Source of the DNA: an uncultured Lachnospiraceae bacterium
Lineage (GTDB): Bacteria; Bacillota_A; Clostridia; Lachnospirales; Lachnospiraceae
Direction of reading: 5' to 3'
DNA length: 7,471 nt
Assembly (NCBI GenBank): GCA_902767195.1
Contig: CACXGS010000169.1
Coordinates: 1-7,471, forward strand
A program made the translations under genes and the position numbers. The notes under the pieces were generated by a model. The model was given only the letters and a program-made list of their open reading frames with translations. It was not told where the DNA came from and ran no database searches. Of this stretch, positions 1 to 6,759 are shown in pieces (the first letter of the stretch is position 1; the number at the start of each line of letters is the position of its first letter).

Positions 1-252
1 ATAGTCGAGTCTTGAGACAACAAGCATCCCGACAACTCCCGCCGCGGCAAAGAATCCCTGCCTCTTCAGCCAGTGGGCTGTGTCTCCGTAGAGCATACTT
101 CCCCGATAGGAGCTGGTGGAAAAGAGGATAACCAGTCCAAAGCCCAAAAGGAAGAGCACAAGGAAGAGGGTGGTATAATCCATGGCATGAGCCCGGTCTT
201 CCTCCCGTATTATTCGATTGCCTGCGCTTCTTCTGGCTCTGTTTCTCGCCAT
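1..252 (-). CDS. ftsW: Septal peptidoglycan glycosyltransferase FtsW (SEDS family), N-terminal fragment
   Basis: Only the first 84 codons are present; the left window edge cuts the gene. The protein starts MARNRARRS, with a short basic cytoplasmic tail, then DYTTLFLVLFLLGFGLV at about residues 25-41. This matches the first membrane segment of FtsW/RodA/SpoVE proteins, including the following FSTSSY (residues 44-49) typical of FtsW. A second hydrophobic stretch begins near residue 67. Family members polymerise lipid II into glycan strands together with a class B PBP, here most likely the FtsI-type protein encoded upstream in the same cluster. The ATG at 252 is chosen because an AAGGAG site (266-261) lies 8 nt upstream, inside the last codons of murD. 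The ATG at 257-255 is out of frame. The gap after the murD stop is only 5 nt, so translational coupling is likely. It could be the sporulation paralogue SpoVE; the fragment cannot separate the two. Confidence 0.9.
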   Translation of the reverse strand, partial: MARNRARRSAGNRIIREEDRAHAMDYTTLFLVLFLLGFGLVILFSTSSYRGSMLYGDTAHWLKRQGFFAAAGVVGMLVVSRLDY

Positions 253-257
253 AACAT

Positions 258-1619
258 TTACTCCTTGAATTGATTGACAATATCTTTAAAAATATGTCCT
301 CTTTCTTCGTAATTCTTAAACATTCCCCAGCTGGCACATGCCGGAGAAAGCAGCACTGCATTGCCCGGTTCAGCCAGATCTCTGGCTTTCTTTACTGCCT
401 CCTCAAAAGAAGACGAACGAACGATATGGTCAAACCCGTGCTTTCTTGCTGTCATCTCAATCTGGTCGGCTGTCTGCCCCACAAGGACCAGCCAGCGAAC
501 CTTGTCGCCAAAGGATTCAATCCATTCATCGTAGGTCGACTGTTTATCGTAGCCGCCTCCGATCAGAACCACCGGTTTGGTCATGGCTTCCACAGCACGA
601 ATGGCTGCATCCGGATTGGTCCCCTTGGAATCATTGTAATAATCAACGCCTCCTACCGTCCGCACATACTCGATTCTGTGTTCTACGGCCCGGAAAGCAC
701 ATACGGCATCCCGGATTCTGGGAACCGGAACCCCCATGTAATAGCCGATTCCGATAGCCGCCAGGATATTCTCGTAATTGTGGACCCCCAGCAGATGGAT
801 CTCATCCACGGTGCAAACGGGGATCCTTCTTCCGTCCGCACAGATCACAAAGCAGTCATCTGCCAGATATATACCTTCATCAAGCTTCTCCTTCCGGCTG
901 AACATTACCGGACGGGCCGGTGTGTGCTCTGCCATCTCCCTGGTAACGGGATCATCATAATTAAGGAGAATCACCTGATCTTTTGTCTGATTCTTTGAAA
1001 TGGACAGCTTGGTCTGACCATACACTTCCATAGTTCCATGACGATCCAGATGATCCGGTGTCAGATTCAGTACCGCGCTGACATCCGGCCGGAAGTCGAT
1101 CACTGTCTCCAGCTGGAAACTGCTGATCTCCGCGGCGATAACACTGTCCTCTCCAGTGTCCAGAGCAACCGATGTGTAGGGGATTCCGATATTGCCCACC
1201 ACAAAAACAGAAGAATAGTATTCTTTCAATATTTCTCCCACCAGAGCGGTGGTGGTTGTCTTTCCGTTTGTCCCGGTGATGGCTGCCGTCTTTCCCCGGG
1301 AGAAATAGCTTGCCAGCTCAATCTCTCCCCAAACAGGCTTGCCTCTGTCGTAAAAGCTTCTCGCAATATCACTGTTTACGGAAATACCGGGACTTAAAAC
1401 CAGCATGTCATAGGAATCTGCCAGCTCCGGTTTGTACGCTCCAAGTTCCAGTGTCAGCCTGGTTCCCTCAGGGAGCTTTTCAAGAAGCTGCTCCCGGTTA
1501 AGCTGTTCATTTCCATCGTAAATTGCAACAGGGATTCCTTTTCTGGCGAGGAGACCCGCCGCACCGATTCCACTGACACCGGCCCCGGCTACAAGTATTT
1601 TTTGTTGATCCAGTTTCAT
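258..1619 (-). CDS. murD: UDP-N-acetylmuramoyl-L-alanine--D-glutamate ligase MurD
   Basis: MurD is a cytoplasmic enzyme that adds D-glutamate to UDP-MurNAc-L-Ala using ATP, the second amino-acid step of peptidoglycan precursor synthesis. At 453 aa it has normal family length. Residues 8-20 (ILVAGAGVSGIGA) form the N-terminal Rossmann-like UDP-binding loop. GTNGKTTTT at 116-124 is the ATP-binding P-loop of Mur ligases. LNLTPDHLDRH at 185-194 and K204 fit the metal-binding region and the usually carbamylated lysine. GVHNYENILAA (278-288), EHRIEYV (313-319), DSKGTN (330-335) and LSPACASWGMFKNYEERG (424-441) are the central and C-terminal Mur ligase signatures. Many MurDs have Asp where this one has Gly432 in the last motif; I read this as a lineage variant, not damage. 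The start is supported by AGGAGG at 1636-1631, 11 nt upstream. An 83-nt gap separates it from mraY, and ftsW follows after 5 nt. Confidence 0.97.
   Translation of the reverse strand: MKLDQQKILVAGAGVSGIGAAGLLARKGIPVAIYDGNEQLNREQLLEKLPEGTRLTLELGAYKPELADSYDMLVLSPGISVNSDIARSFYDRGKPVWGEIELASYFSRGKTAAITGTNGKTTTTALVGEILKEYYSSVFVVGNIGIPYTSVALDTGEDSVIAAEISSFQLETVIDFRPDVSAVLNLTPDHLDRHGTMEVYGQTKLSISKNQTKDQVILLNYDDPVTREMAEHTPARPVMFSRKEKLDEGIYLADDCFVICADGRRIPVCTVDEIHLLGVHNYENILAAIGIGYYMGVPVPRIRDAVCAFRAVEHRIEYVRTVGGVDYYNDSKGTNPDAAIRAVEAMTKPVVLIGGGYDKQSTYDEWIESFGDKVRWLVLVGQTADQIEMTARKHGFDHIVRSSSFEEAVKKARDLAEPGNAVLLSPACASWGMFKNYEERGHIFKDIVNQFKE
261..266 (-). promoter_or_regulatory. Ribosome binding site for ftsW, inside murD
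   Basis: The minus strand reads AAGGAG here, ending 8 nt before the ATG at 252. It overlaps the last two sense codons of murD (Lys-Glu), and it selects this ATG over the out-of-frame ATG 5 nt upstream. Confidence 0.8.
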
Positions 1620-1682
1620 GATTGTTGTATCCTCCTGCTAATATCTCCTGTCTGCATTCTCTCTATATCGGACTGTTCTCTG

Positions 1683-1701
1683 CCATGAGATACCATGAGA
1701 T
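1683..1701. repeat. Short tandem repeat in the mraY-murD gap
   Basis: CCATGAGAT occurs twice (1683-1691 and 1693-1701) with a 10-bp period, just downstream of the mraY stop codon. The gap 1620-1702 otherwise holds the murD ribosome binding site (AGGAGG, 1636-1631) and no convincing terminator. The repeat may be a chance duplication. Confidence 0.45.
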
Positions 1702-1702
1702 C

Positions 1703-2653
1703 TCAAAATGCAAGCATCCCGATCAGACCGAGAACAGCGGTAACGATCATAAAGATTGTCACTACCTTTGTCTCGGGCCAGCCCCCCAGCTCAAAATGAT
1801 GATGGATGGGTGCCATGCGGAATATTCTTTTTCTGGTCCGCTTAAAATATGCCACCTGGATGATGACAGAGATTACTTCAATAAAATAAATAAAGGCAAT
1901 CAACGGAATATAGAAGGGCATCCTCAGCATGTATGCCGTGGAGGCCACGAAGCCTCCCAGTGCCAGAGATCCGGTATCACCCATAAAGATCTTAGCCGGG
2001 TAAGCATTATAACACAGGAATCCCAGCAGGCAGCCGATCATGGCTCCAATCACCGGATGGACCTCCCCGCCCACATGGAAGGTGAGGGCTATCAGAAAGA
2101 TCGAAATAACCACGGTGACGCCGGAAGCCAGTCCGTCCAGACCATCTGTGAAATTCGATCCGTTGGCCGTACCGATAAGGACAAAGATCAGAATCGGGCC
2201 ATATAACCAGGAGAGGTCAATCATCTGTCCTGCAAAAGGCAGGTAGACTTTTGTCCCCATGCCGGAGAAGCGGATCATGTAAAAGGCGAAAGCCCCGGAT
2301 ACCAGCAGCTGACCAAGGATCTTCTGAAGAGCTGTCAGTCCCAGATTTCGCTTCATCACTACCTTAATATAGTCATCCAGAAATCCCACCAGGGCAAAAC
2401 CCAGGGTAACCAGCAGGATAGGGATAATCCTGGGATAGTCTCTGACATAAAACAGGGATCCCGCCAACAGGCCCAGCAGGAAGAGCACACCTCCCATGGT
2501 GGGGGTTCCGGACTTCTTCTGATGAGATTCCGGCCCTTCCTCCCGGATGAATTGTCCAAACTTCAGCCGGTGCATATATTTGATGGTTGCCGGCCCCGCA
2601 GCCAGGGTCACGGCAAATGCAATGAGTGCCGGTATGGCAACTGTTCGATCCAT
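1703..2653 (-). CDS. mraY: Phospho-N-acetylmuramoyl-pentapeptide-transferase MraY
   Basis: MraY is an integral membrane enzyme that transfers phospho-MurNAc-pentapeptide from UDP to undecaprenyl phosphate, making lipid I. With the start chosen here it has 316 aa, close to the usual length of about 320. Motifs in order: LKFGQFIREEGPESHQKKSGTPTMGG at residues 30-55; the catalytic aspartate pair in FLDDYIKV (D93, D94); NFTDGLDG at 167-174; FMGDTGSLALGG at 223-234; and the cytoplasmic HHH at 284-286 within PIHHHFE. Alternating hydrophobic stretches fit a ten-helix membrane protein. The frame is also open to an ATG at 2674 that overlaps the upstream stop as ATGA. However, AGGAGG at 2666-2661 lies 7 nt before the ATG at 2653 and would sit inside the longer form. 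The shorter start, MDRTVAIPALIAF, is therefore preferred. It sits 17 nt after ftsI. Confidence 0.96.
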   Translation of the reverse strand: MDRTVAIPALIAFAVTLAAGPATIKYMHRLKFGQFIREEGPESHQKKSGTPTMGGVLFLLGLLAGSLFYVRDYPRIIPILLVTLGFALVGFLDDYIKVVMKRNLGLTALQKILGQLLVSGAFAFYMIRFSGMGTKVYLPFAGQMIDLSWLYGPILIFVLIGTANGSNFTDGLDGLASGVTVVISIFLIALTFHVGGEVHPVIGAMIGCLLGFLCYNAYPAKIFMGDTGSLALGGFVASTAYMLRMPFYIPLIAFIYFIEVISVIIQVAYFKRTRKRIFRMAPIHHHFELGGWPETKVVTIFMIVTAVLGLIGMLAF

Positions 2654-2660
2654 GTCCATT

Positions 2661-2666
2661 CCTCCT
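2661..2666 (-). promoter_or_regulatory. Ribosome binding site that decides the mraY start
   Basis: The minus strand reads AGGAGG, 7 nt from the ATG at 2653 and only 1 nt from the ATG at 2659. The ATG at 2674, overlapping the ftsI stop, has only a weak A-rich upstream stretch. The site therefore favours a 316-residue MraY, although coupled initiation at 2674 cannot be excluded. Confidence 0.75.
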
Positions 2667-2670
2667 GTTA

Positions 2671-4608
2671 TCATTTCTTTTTCGGTTCTATATTGAGGAC
2701 ATCAACGATCTCCTCCATACACTCCCGCTCCAGGGTAACTGCCAGTCCGGCATTATCCTGATGTTTTATATGGGGTTCATCTATCACAACATAAATCACT
2801 ACCCGGGGGTTCTTCACCGGTGTGAATCCGATAAAGGAAACACAGTAGTCCTTTTTATTTCTCGGTATTTTTTCCGCTGTACCGGTCTTGCCGCCGATAC
2901 TGTATCCCTCGATCTGGGCCTTGACACCGGTTCCGGTCTCCACGGTCTCCTTCAGGTAACTCCTGAGGATCTCTGACGTGTCCTCCGAAATGGTGGTCCT
3001 GACCAGGGTCTTGTTGATATTCTCCACCACGTCCCCGTTCTCGTTCTGAATCTGCCTGACTATATGGGGCTGATAATAATAGCCGCCGTTGATCAGAGAA
3101 CAGAAAGCGGATGCCATCTGCAGCATGGTGCAGTTGAAGTTCTGGCCGAAAGAGTTGGTGGCGATGGTCGCCCTGCTGGAGAAGTTCTCCGCATTATATA
3201 CCAGGTTGTCCGTCCTGGCTTCACCCGGAAGATCGATCCCGGTCTTCCTTCCGAAACCGAAACGGTTCTGGTAGGCATAAAATATATTCTCTCCTTCTTT
3301 GAAGGCAATATTCATCATAGCAACGTTACAGGATTTTGCAAGAGCATTTTTCAAAGAAAGATCTCCGTGAACATGGGAACAGTGAATAACACGTCCTCCT
3401 ACCTGCAGGCCGCCGCTGCAGTAAAATGTCTTCTTCGTAGACAAAGTCCCGCTCTCCAGGCCGGTAGCCACGGTGAAACTCTTGTAAGTAGATCCCGGCT
3501 CATAGGTATTACTGATCACCGGGTTTCTCCACAGGGCAAAAAATCCGTCGAACAACTTCATCTTTCCCTTTTTGATCCTCTCGGTCTCACTCATGTTGGG
3601 ATCGTCTTCCACTTCCCCGGACTCCACTTTCTTGGTGTAGTCTTCCATCTTTTTGATCTCATTCTCATTATAAATCATGTGAAGATAATCATCGTCCATG
3701 GGAGTGTTCAGATCAAAAGGATTGGAAGAGGCCATAGCCAGAACTTCCCCGTTATTGGGATCCATGACCAGGATGCTGGTACCCTCACTTCCGATCTTCT
3801 TATCATAATTCTTCAGCTTCTTCTCGATGATCTGCTGAATCTGAAGATCGATCGTACTTACCACAGAGAGACCGTTCACAGGATCTTTGACCGCTTTCTC
3901 AAGATTCAGGGTCTGGTCAAAGTAAAAATAATTCCTTCCGTTGATCCCGTTCAAAGTGTGGCTGTAGGCCTGTTCGATCCCCCAGTTGCCCACATTGCCG
4001 CTGGAAGTAAATCCAAGGATCCTGCAGGCAAGACTGTGGTAGGGATATACCCGCTTATAACTCTCCTCAAAGGAAATGCCCTCAATCCTGGAGGCCTGCC
4101 GGATCTTCTCTTTCTCCTGCTCGGATTTCCCTTCAGGATTCTCCTTTGCCATCTCCTGGAACTTCATAAAATCTGACACTTCATCATAGGTCATATTCTT
4201 CTTGAACACTTCATAGTAGGAGTTGGGGTTGGATTCGATCACGGTGCGAAGTTCGTTCGCATTAAACCCGAAGTATTCCACCAGGCTGTTGATGATCAAC
4301 TCTTCATTCTTCCCTTTATGGTCAAGAATATTCTTGGGCTCCAGCACCAGGGCATACAGCTTCTCATTGGTCGCGAGGATATTCTCATCGCGGTCATATA
4401 TTTTCCCCCGTTCATAGGGAATGATTGTGCTTTCGTTCTTCTGACTGGAGAGGACCATAGTCTCGTACTTCTTACCCCGGTCCACATTCAGATAGACCAG
4501 CCGTACCACTAAAATGAAAAAGAGGCTCATGAAAACAATGAATACGAACCCCAATTTCCCTCTCATCTGTATAGTTAGACGCTGAAAGCTGTTTCTTTTC
4601 TTCGCCAC
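2671..4608 (-). CDS. ftsI: Class B penicillin-binding protein, FtsI/PbpB type septal D,D-transpeptidase
   Basis: This is a membrane-anchored transpeptidase that cross-links peptidoglycan stem peptides outside the cell and is the expected partner of FtsW at the septum. It has 645 aa. There is a basic cytoplasmic start, one membrane anchor at about residues 19-40 (LGFVFIVFMSLFFILVVRLV), and a PBP dimer/pedestal domain opening with IIPYERGKIYDRDENILATN (62-81). The C-terminal transpeptidase domain has all three active-site motifs: STYK (S373 nucleophile, K376), SCN (426-428) and KTGT (574-577). FGFGRKTGIDLPGE (450-463) is also typical. No PASTA domain follows; the chain ends soon after the catalytic domain, unlike Bacillus PBP2B and SpoVD. 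A highly charged segment at about 302-360 enlarges the loop before STYK. The start is GTG at 4608, supported by AAGGTG (4619-4614) 5 nt upstream. The gap after ftsL is 9 nt. It could serve vegetative division or sporulation; its place next to ftsL favours division. Confidence 0.95.
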   Translation of the reverse strand: MAKKRNSFQRLTIQMRGKLGFVFIVFMSLFFILVVRLVYLNVDRGKKYETMVLSSQKNESTIIPYERGKIYDRDENILATNEKLYALVLEPKNILDHKGKNEELIINSLVEYFGFNANELRTVIESNPNSYYEVFKKNMTYDEVSDFMKFQEMAKENPEGKSEQEKEKIRQASRIEGISFEESYKRVYPYHSLACRILGFTSSGNVGNWGIEQAYSHTLNGINGRNYFYFDQTLNLEKAVKDPVNGLSVVSTIDLQIQQIIEKKLKNYDKKIGSEGTSILVMDPNNGEVLAMASSNPFDLNTPMDDDYLHMIYNENEIKKMEDYTKKVESGEVEDDPNMSETERIKKGKMKLFDGFFALWRNPVISNTYEPGSTYKSFTVATGLESGTLSTKKTFYCSGGLQVGGRVIHCSHVHGDLSLKNALAKSCNVAMMNIAFKEGENIFYAYQNRFGFGRKTGIDLPGEARTDNLVYNAENFSSRATIATNSFGQNFNCTMLQMASAFCSLINGGYYYQPHIVRQIQNENGDVVENINKTLVRTTISEDTSEILRSYLKETVETGTGVKAQIEGYSIGGKTGTAEKIPRNKKDYCVSFIGFTPVKNPRVVIYVVIDEPHIKHQDNAGLAVTLERECMEEIVDVLNIEPKKK

Positions 4609-4613
4609 ACTAA

Positions 4614-4619
4614 CACCTT
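4614..4619 (-). promoter_or_regulatory. Ribosome binding site for the GTG start of ftsI
   Basis: The minus strand reads AAGGTG, overlapping the ftsL TAA stop and ending 5 nt before the GTG at 4608. The next in-frame ATG (codon 15) has no such site and would cut off the basic tail before the membrane anchor. Confidence 0.65.
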
Positions 4620-5310
4620 ATTTCTTATTTGTATTGATCCGTCGGTACTGTCTGAAGTAATCATTCTCACCCGTGGTGTAATAAATGATATTCCCGGTTT
4701 CGGGATATCTCATCTTCAGCTTCTTCTTGGCATAGTCTTCCACCTGTTCCAGGTTAATCGCCTTATCTACTTCCGCCTTAAGGGCATTCTTCTTCCCCAC
4801 CAGGGATATATTCTCAGACTTCAGATCGTAAATATCCTGCTGCATCCTATTGATCTTGGCCTTCTCGGATACATAAAAAATACAGGCAAAGAAGCAAAGC
4901 ATTACTGCCGTCAGCACGACCACCGTATACTTCCAGTCAAATTCGAGGAACCATGCCTTATGTCTGGCCACAACCTCCGCATCCCGGGCAGCCTTCTCCT
5001 GCTCTCTCCGGCGTATGGTTCTCTCAGTAACCGGACGGACTGTCTTAACAACAACCCTGGTTGTATTGTCATCGGACCCTGCCTTCCGGATCTTCACCTT
5101 GCCGGAAGAAGACTTCACCACCTTCTCGGCAGCAGGTCTGGCCCGCCTCTTAAGAGGCTGGGTCCGGGTCTTTGTCCGGGGCTTACTGCCTGTCCGGACC
5201 TTATCGCTCCGGCCGGTTCTCCTCTGAACTGTATGGGCATCCGTCTTCAGTTTCCTGGCATTACTTCCGTATATATATTCATATCGTTCATTGGTATTCT
5301 TCAGTGCCAT
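4618..5310 (-). CDS. ftsL: FtsL-like septum protein with a long basic N-terminal tail
   Basis: This is a bitopic membrane protein of the FtsL/DivIC type, which with DivIB/FtsQ forms the divisome complex that activates FtsW-FtsI. From the start chosen here it has 230 aa. About 126 residues of very basic, low-complexity cytoplasmic tail (many R, K and T) come first. One membrane helix follows at about 127-147 (WKYTVVVLTAVMLCFFACIF begins at 126), then a polar stretch fitting a coiled coil at about 148-185, and an extracytoplasmic end with LEQVEDYAKKKLKMRYPETG, the conserved ending of this family. Identification rests on topology, this ending and position between rsmH and ftsI, since FtsL diverges fast. 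The tail contains YEYIYGSNARKLK near residues 10-22. The ORF extends to an ATG at 5325, but AAGGA (5321-5317) lies 6 nt before the ATG at 5310, so the shorter form is preferred. The 50-nt gap to rsmH holds nothing else recognisable. Confidence 0.87.
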   Translation of the reverse strand: MALKNTNERYEYIYGSNARKLKTDAHTVQRRTGRSDKVRTGSKPRTKTRTQPLKRRARPAAEKVVKSSSGKVKIRKAGSDDNTTRVVVKTVRPVTERTIRRREQEKAARDAEVVARHKAWFLEFDWKYTVVVLTAVMLCFFACIFYVSEKAKINRMQQDIYDLKSENISLVGKKNALKAEVDKAINLEQVEDYAKKKLKMRYPETGNIIYYTTGENDYFRQYRRINTNKK

Positions 5311-5316
5311 CTTTAT

Positions 5317-5321
5317 TCCTT
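5317..5321 (-). promoter_or_regulatory. Ribosome binding site that decides the ftsL start
   Basis: The minus strand reads AAGGA, 6 nt before the ATG at 5310. The alternative ATG at 5325 has only a weak GGGAA-like stretch upstream and would place this site inside the coding region. Confidence 0.65.
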
Positions 5322-5360
5322 TCATCCGATTCCCATGGGGACACCCTCATCTCCATGAGT

Positions 5361-6299
5361 TCAACACTTCTCAAATACTCTGAGTTTCGCGCTCTTTGAC
5401 CGGCTGTTCTCTTCTCTTTCCTTTTCTCCCGGAACCAGAGGCTTCCTGGTGATCACCCTGCCCTTTGAAACCTTTCCGCAAACACATACCGGAAACTCCG
5501 GCGGGCAGGTACAGGGATTCTCACAGTTCCTGAAAATCTTCTTAACAATGCGGTCTTCCAGAGAATGGAAGGTAATGACGCACAGCCTCCCTCCCGGCTC
5601 CAGAAGATCCACCATATCTTCCAGGCTGTCTGACAAAACTGTCAATTCCTGATTGAGCTCAATCCGCAAGGCCTGGAAAGTCTTCTTGGCGGGGTGTCCG
5701 CCTTTTGCACGGACCCTCCCGGGTATGGCAGCCTTGATGATCTCCACCAGCTGTCCTGTCGTCTCTACAGGGTTCTTCTCCCTGGCCTGCACAATATGCT
5801 TGGCTATGTTCTTGGCGAACTTGTCTTCCCCGTAATCTCGGATCACATGGTAGAGATCGGACTCGCTGTAGCCGTTAACGATGTCTGCCGCTGTCCGCTC
5901 CTGACGCCGGTCCATCCTCATATCCAAAGGAGCATCCTCACGGTAGGTAAAGCCCCGGTCCGGCTGATCCAACTGCCAGGATGAGACACCCAGATCAAGG
6001 AGGATCCCGGTTACCTTATCGATCCCCAGATCTCTGAGAACCCGAGGCATCTCGGAATAATTACTCCGAACGATGGTAACCCGGTCTTCATAGGGAGCCA
6101 GCTTCATGGTGGCCGCCTTTATGGCATCCTCATCCTGATCGATGCCGACCAGACGCCCTGCAGGTCCCAGCCTTCCGGCGATTGCAAAGGAATGGCCGGC
6201 ACCACCCAGGGTGCCGTCCACGTAAGTCCCGTCCGGCTTCGGATCGAGATACTCTATCACTTCATCTAACATGATCGGCTTATGTGCAAATTCCATCAT
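5361..6299 (-). CDS. rsmH: 16S rRNA (cytosine(1402)-N(4))-methyltransferase RsmH (MraW)
   Basis: RsmH is a cytoplasmic SAM-dependent enzyme that methylates N4 of C1402 in the 16S rRNA decoding centre. Its 312 aa match the family. [13 protein letters not shown] (6-18) is the conserved opening. [12 protein letters not shown] (26-37) is the SAM-binding motif, with GIDQDEDAI (52-60) as the next strand. [32 protein letters not shown] (99-130) is the family signature. [15 protein letters not shown] (205-219) and [18 protein letters not shown] (237-253) follow. The C-terminal part has Cys259, 263, 265, 272 and 274, which look like a metal-binding knuckle, then [12 protein letters not shown] (279-290). 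The ATG at 6299 follows directly on the mraZ TAG stop. A GGAGG site (6317-6313) lies inside mraZ, 13 nt upstream, a long spacing that favours Met1 over Met2. rsmH beside mraZ is the standard head of dcw clusters. Confidence 0.97.
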   Translation of the reverse strand: MMEFAHKPIMLDEVIEYLDPKPDGTYVDGTLGGAGHSFAIAGRLGPAGRLVGIDQDEDAIKAATMKLAPYEDRVTIVRSNYSEMPRVLRDLGIDKVTGILLDLGVSSWQLDQPDRGFTYREDAPLDMRMDRRQERTAADIVNGYSESDLYHVIRDYGEDKFAKNIAKHIVQAREKNPVETTGQLVEIIKAAIPGRVRAKGGHPAKKTFQALRIELNQELTVLSDSLEDMVDLLEPGGRLCVITFHSLEDRIVKKIFRNCENPCTCPPEFPVCVCGKVSKGRVITRKPLVPGEKEREENSRSKSAKLRVFEKC

Positions 6300-6722
6300 C
6301 TAAAAGTCAAGGCCTCCGGCAATATCCTCGATGGATTCATCATTATCATTCTGGTAGGTTCTGTACTGCTCTGTGGACCACAGCTCGATCCGGTCTGTCA
6401 CTCCGAGGACGGTCACATCCTTATCGATCATGGCAAAATCCCTGAGCACCGGCGGGATCAGAAATCTTCCCTGCTTATCTGCCTCACACTCTACAGAACT
6501 GCCGATGAAATAACGAACCAGCCGTCTGGCATCCCTGGAGGAGGTAGAAAGCCCTTTCAGCTTCTGTGAAAAAGCTTCCCAGGCATCCGGTGTATATATA
6601 AAAAGACACCCATCCAGTCCTTTGGTCAGGAAAAAGCGGGAACCCAGTTCCTCACGAATCCTTACCGGGAGAATGAGACGCCCTTTGGCATCCAGTCCAT
6701 GCTGATATTCACCCTGAAACAT
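6300..6722 (-). CDS. mraZ: Transcriptional regulator MraZ
   Basis: MraZ is a DNA-binding protein of the AbrB-like (SpoVT/AbrB) fold. It forms ring-shaped oligomers and controls its own dcw operon in the bacteria where it has been studied. The 140 aa hold two tandem copies of the domain, each with the conserved DxxxR motif: D11AKGR15 and D82KQGR86. The surrounding family signatures are MFQGEYQHGLDAKGRLILP (1-19), TKGLDGCLFIY (33-43) and LGVTDRIELWS (106-116). The last 20 residues are acidic (NDNDESIEDI). The ATG at 6722 has AAGGTG (6735-6730) 7 nt upstream, followed by GAGGGAG. It is the first gene of the cluster, preceded by a candidate promoter and phased boxes that look like its own operator. 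rsmH starts at the base after its stop codon. Confidence 0.97.
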   Translation of the reverse strand: MFQGEYQHGLDAKGRLILPVRIREELGSRFFLTKGLDGCLFIYTPDAWEAFSQKLKGLSTSSRDARRLVRYFIGSSVECEADKQGRFLIPPVLRDFAMIDKDVTVLGVTDRIELWSTEQYRTYQNDNDESIEDIAGGLDF

Positions 6723-6759
6723 TCTCCCTCACCTTCTTCCACCTGAATGGGCTTTCACT

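Noticed and set aside
430..436. Gly432 in MurD where many homologues have Asp (ASWGMF instead of ASxDxF) as a sign of inactivation
   Set aside because: All catalytic motifs are intact and I recall Gly-containing versions in clostridial MurDs, so it is more likely a lineage variant. The coordinates given here are residue numbers of MurD, not bases.
270..998. 242-codon plus-strand open frame opposite murD
   Set aside because: It is antisense to a complete MurD with all signatures, and its translation shows no recognisable protein features.
1622..2206. 194-codon plus-strand open frame across the mraY-murD gap and mraY
   Set aside because: It is mostly antisense to mraY; the translation is rich in His, Gln and Asp without domain features, and no good ribosome binding site was noted.
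3953..3959. Single AAAGTGT on the plus strand inside the PBP gene as a further MraZ box
   Set aside because: It is isolated, without phased partners or a promoter, and a 7-mer is expected by chance in a window of this size.
3064..4176. 370-codon plus-strand open frame opposite the PBP gene
   Set aside because: It lies fully antisense to a PBP with all catalytic motifs intact, has no recognisable domain and is explained as a shadow of codon bias.
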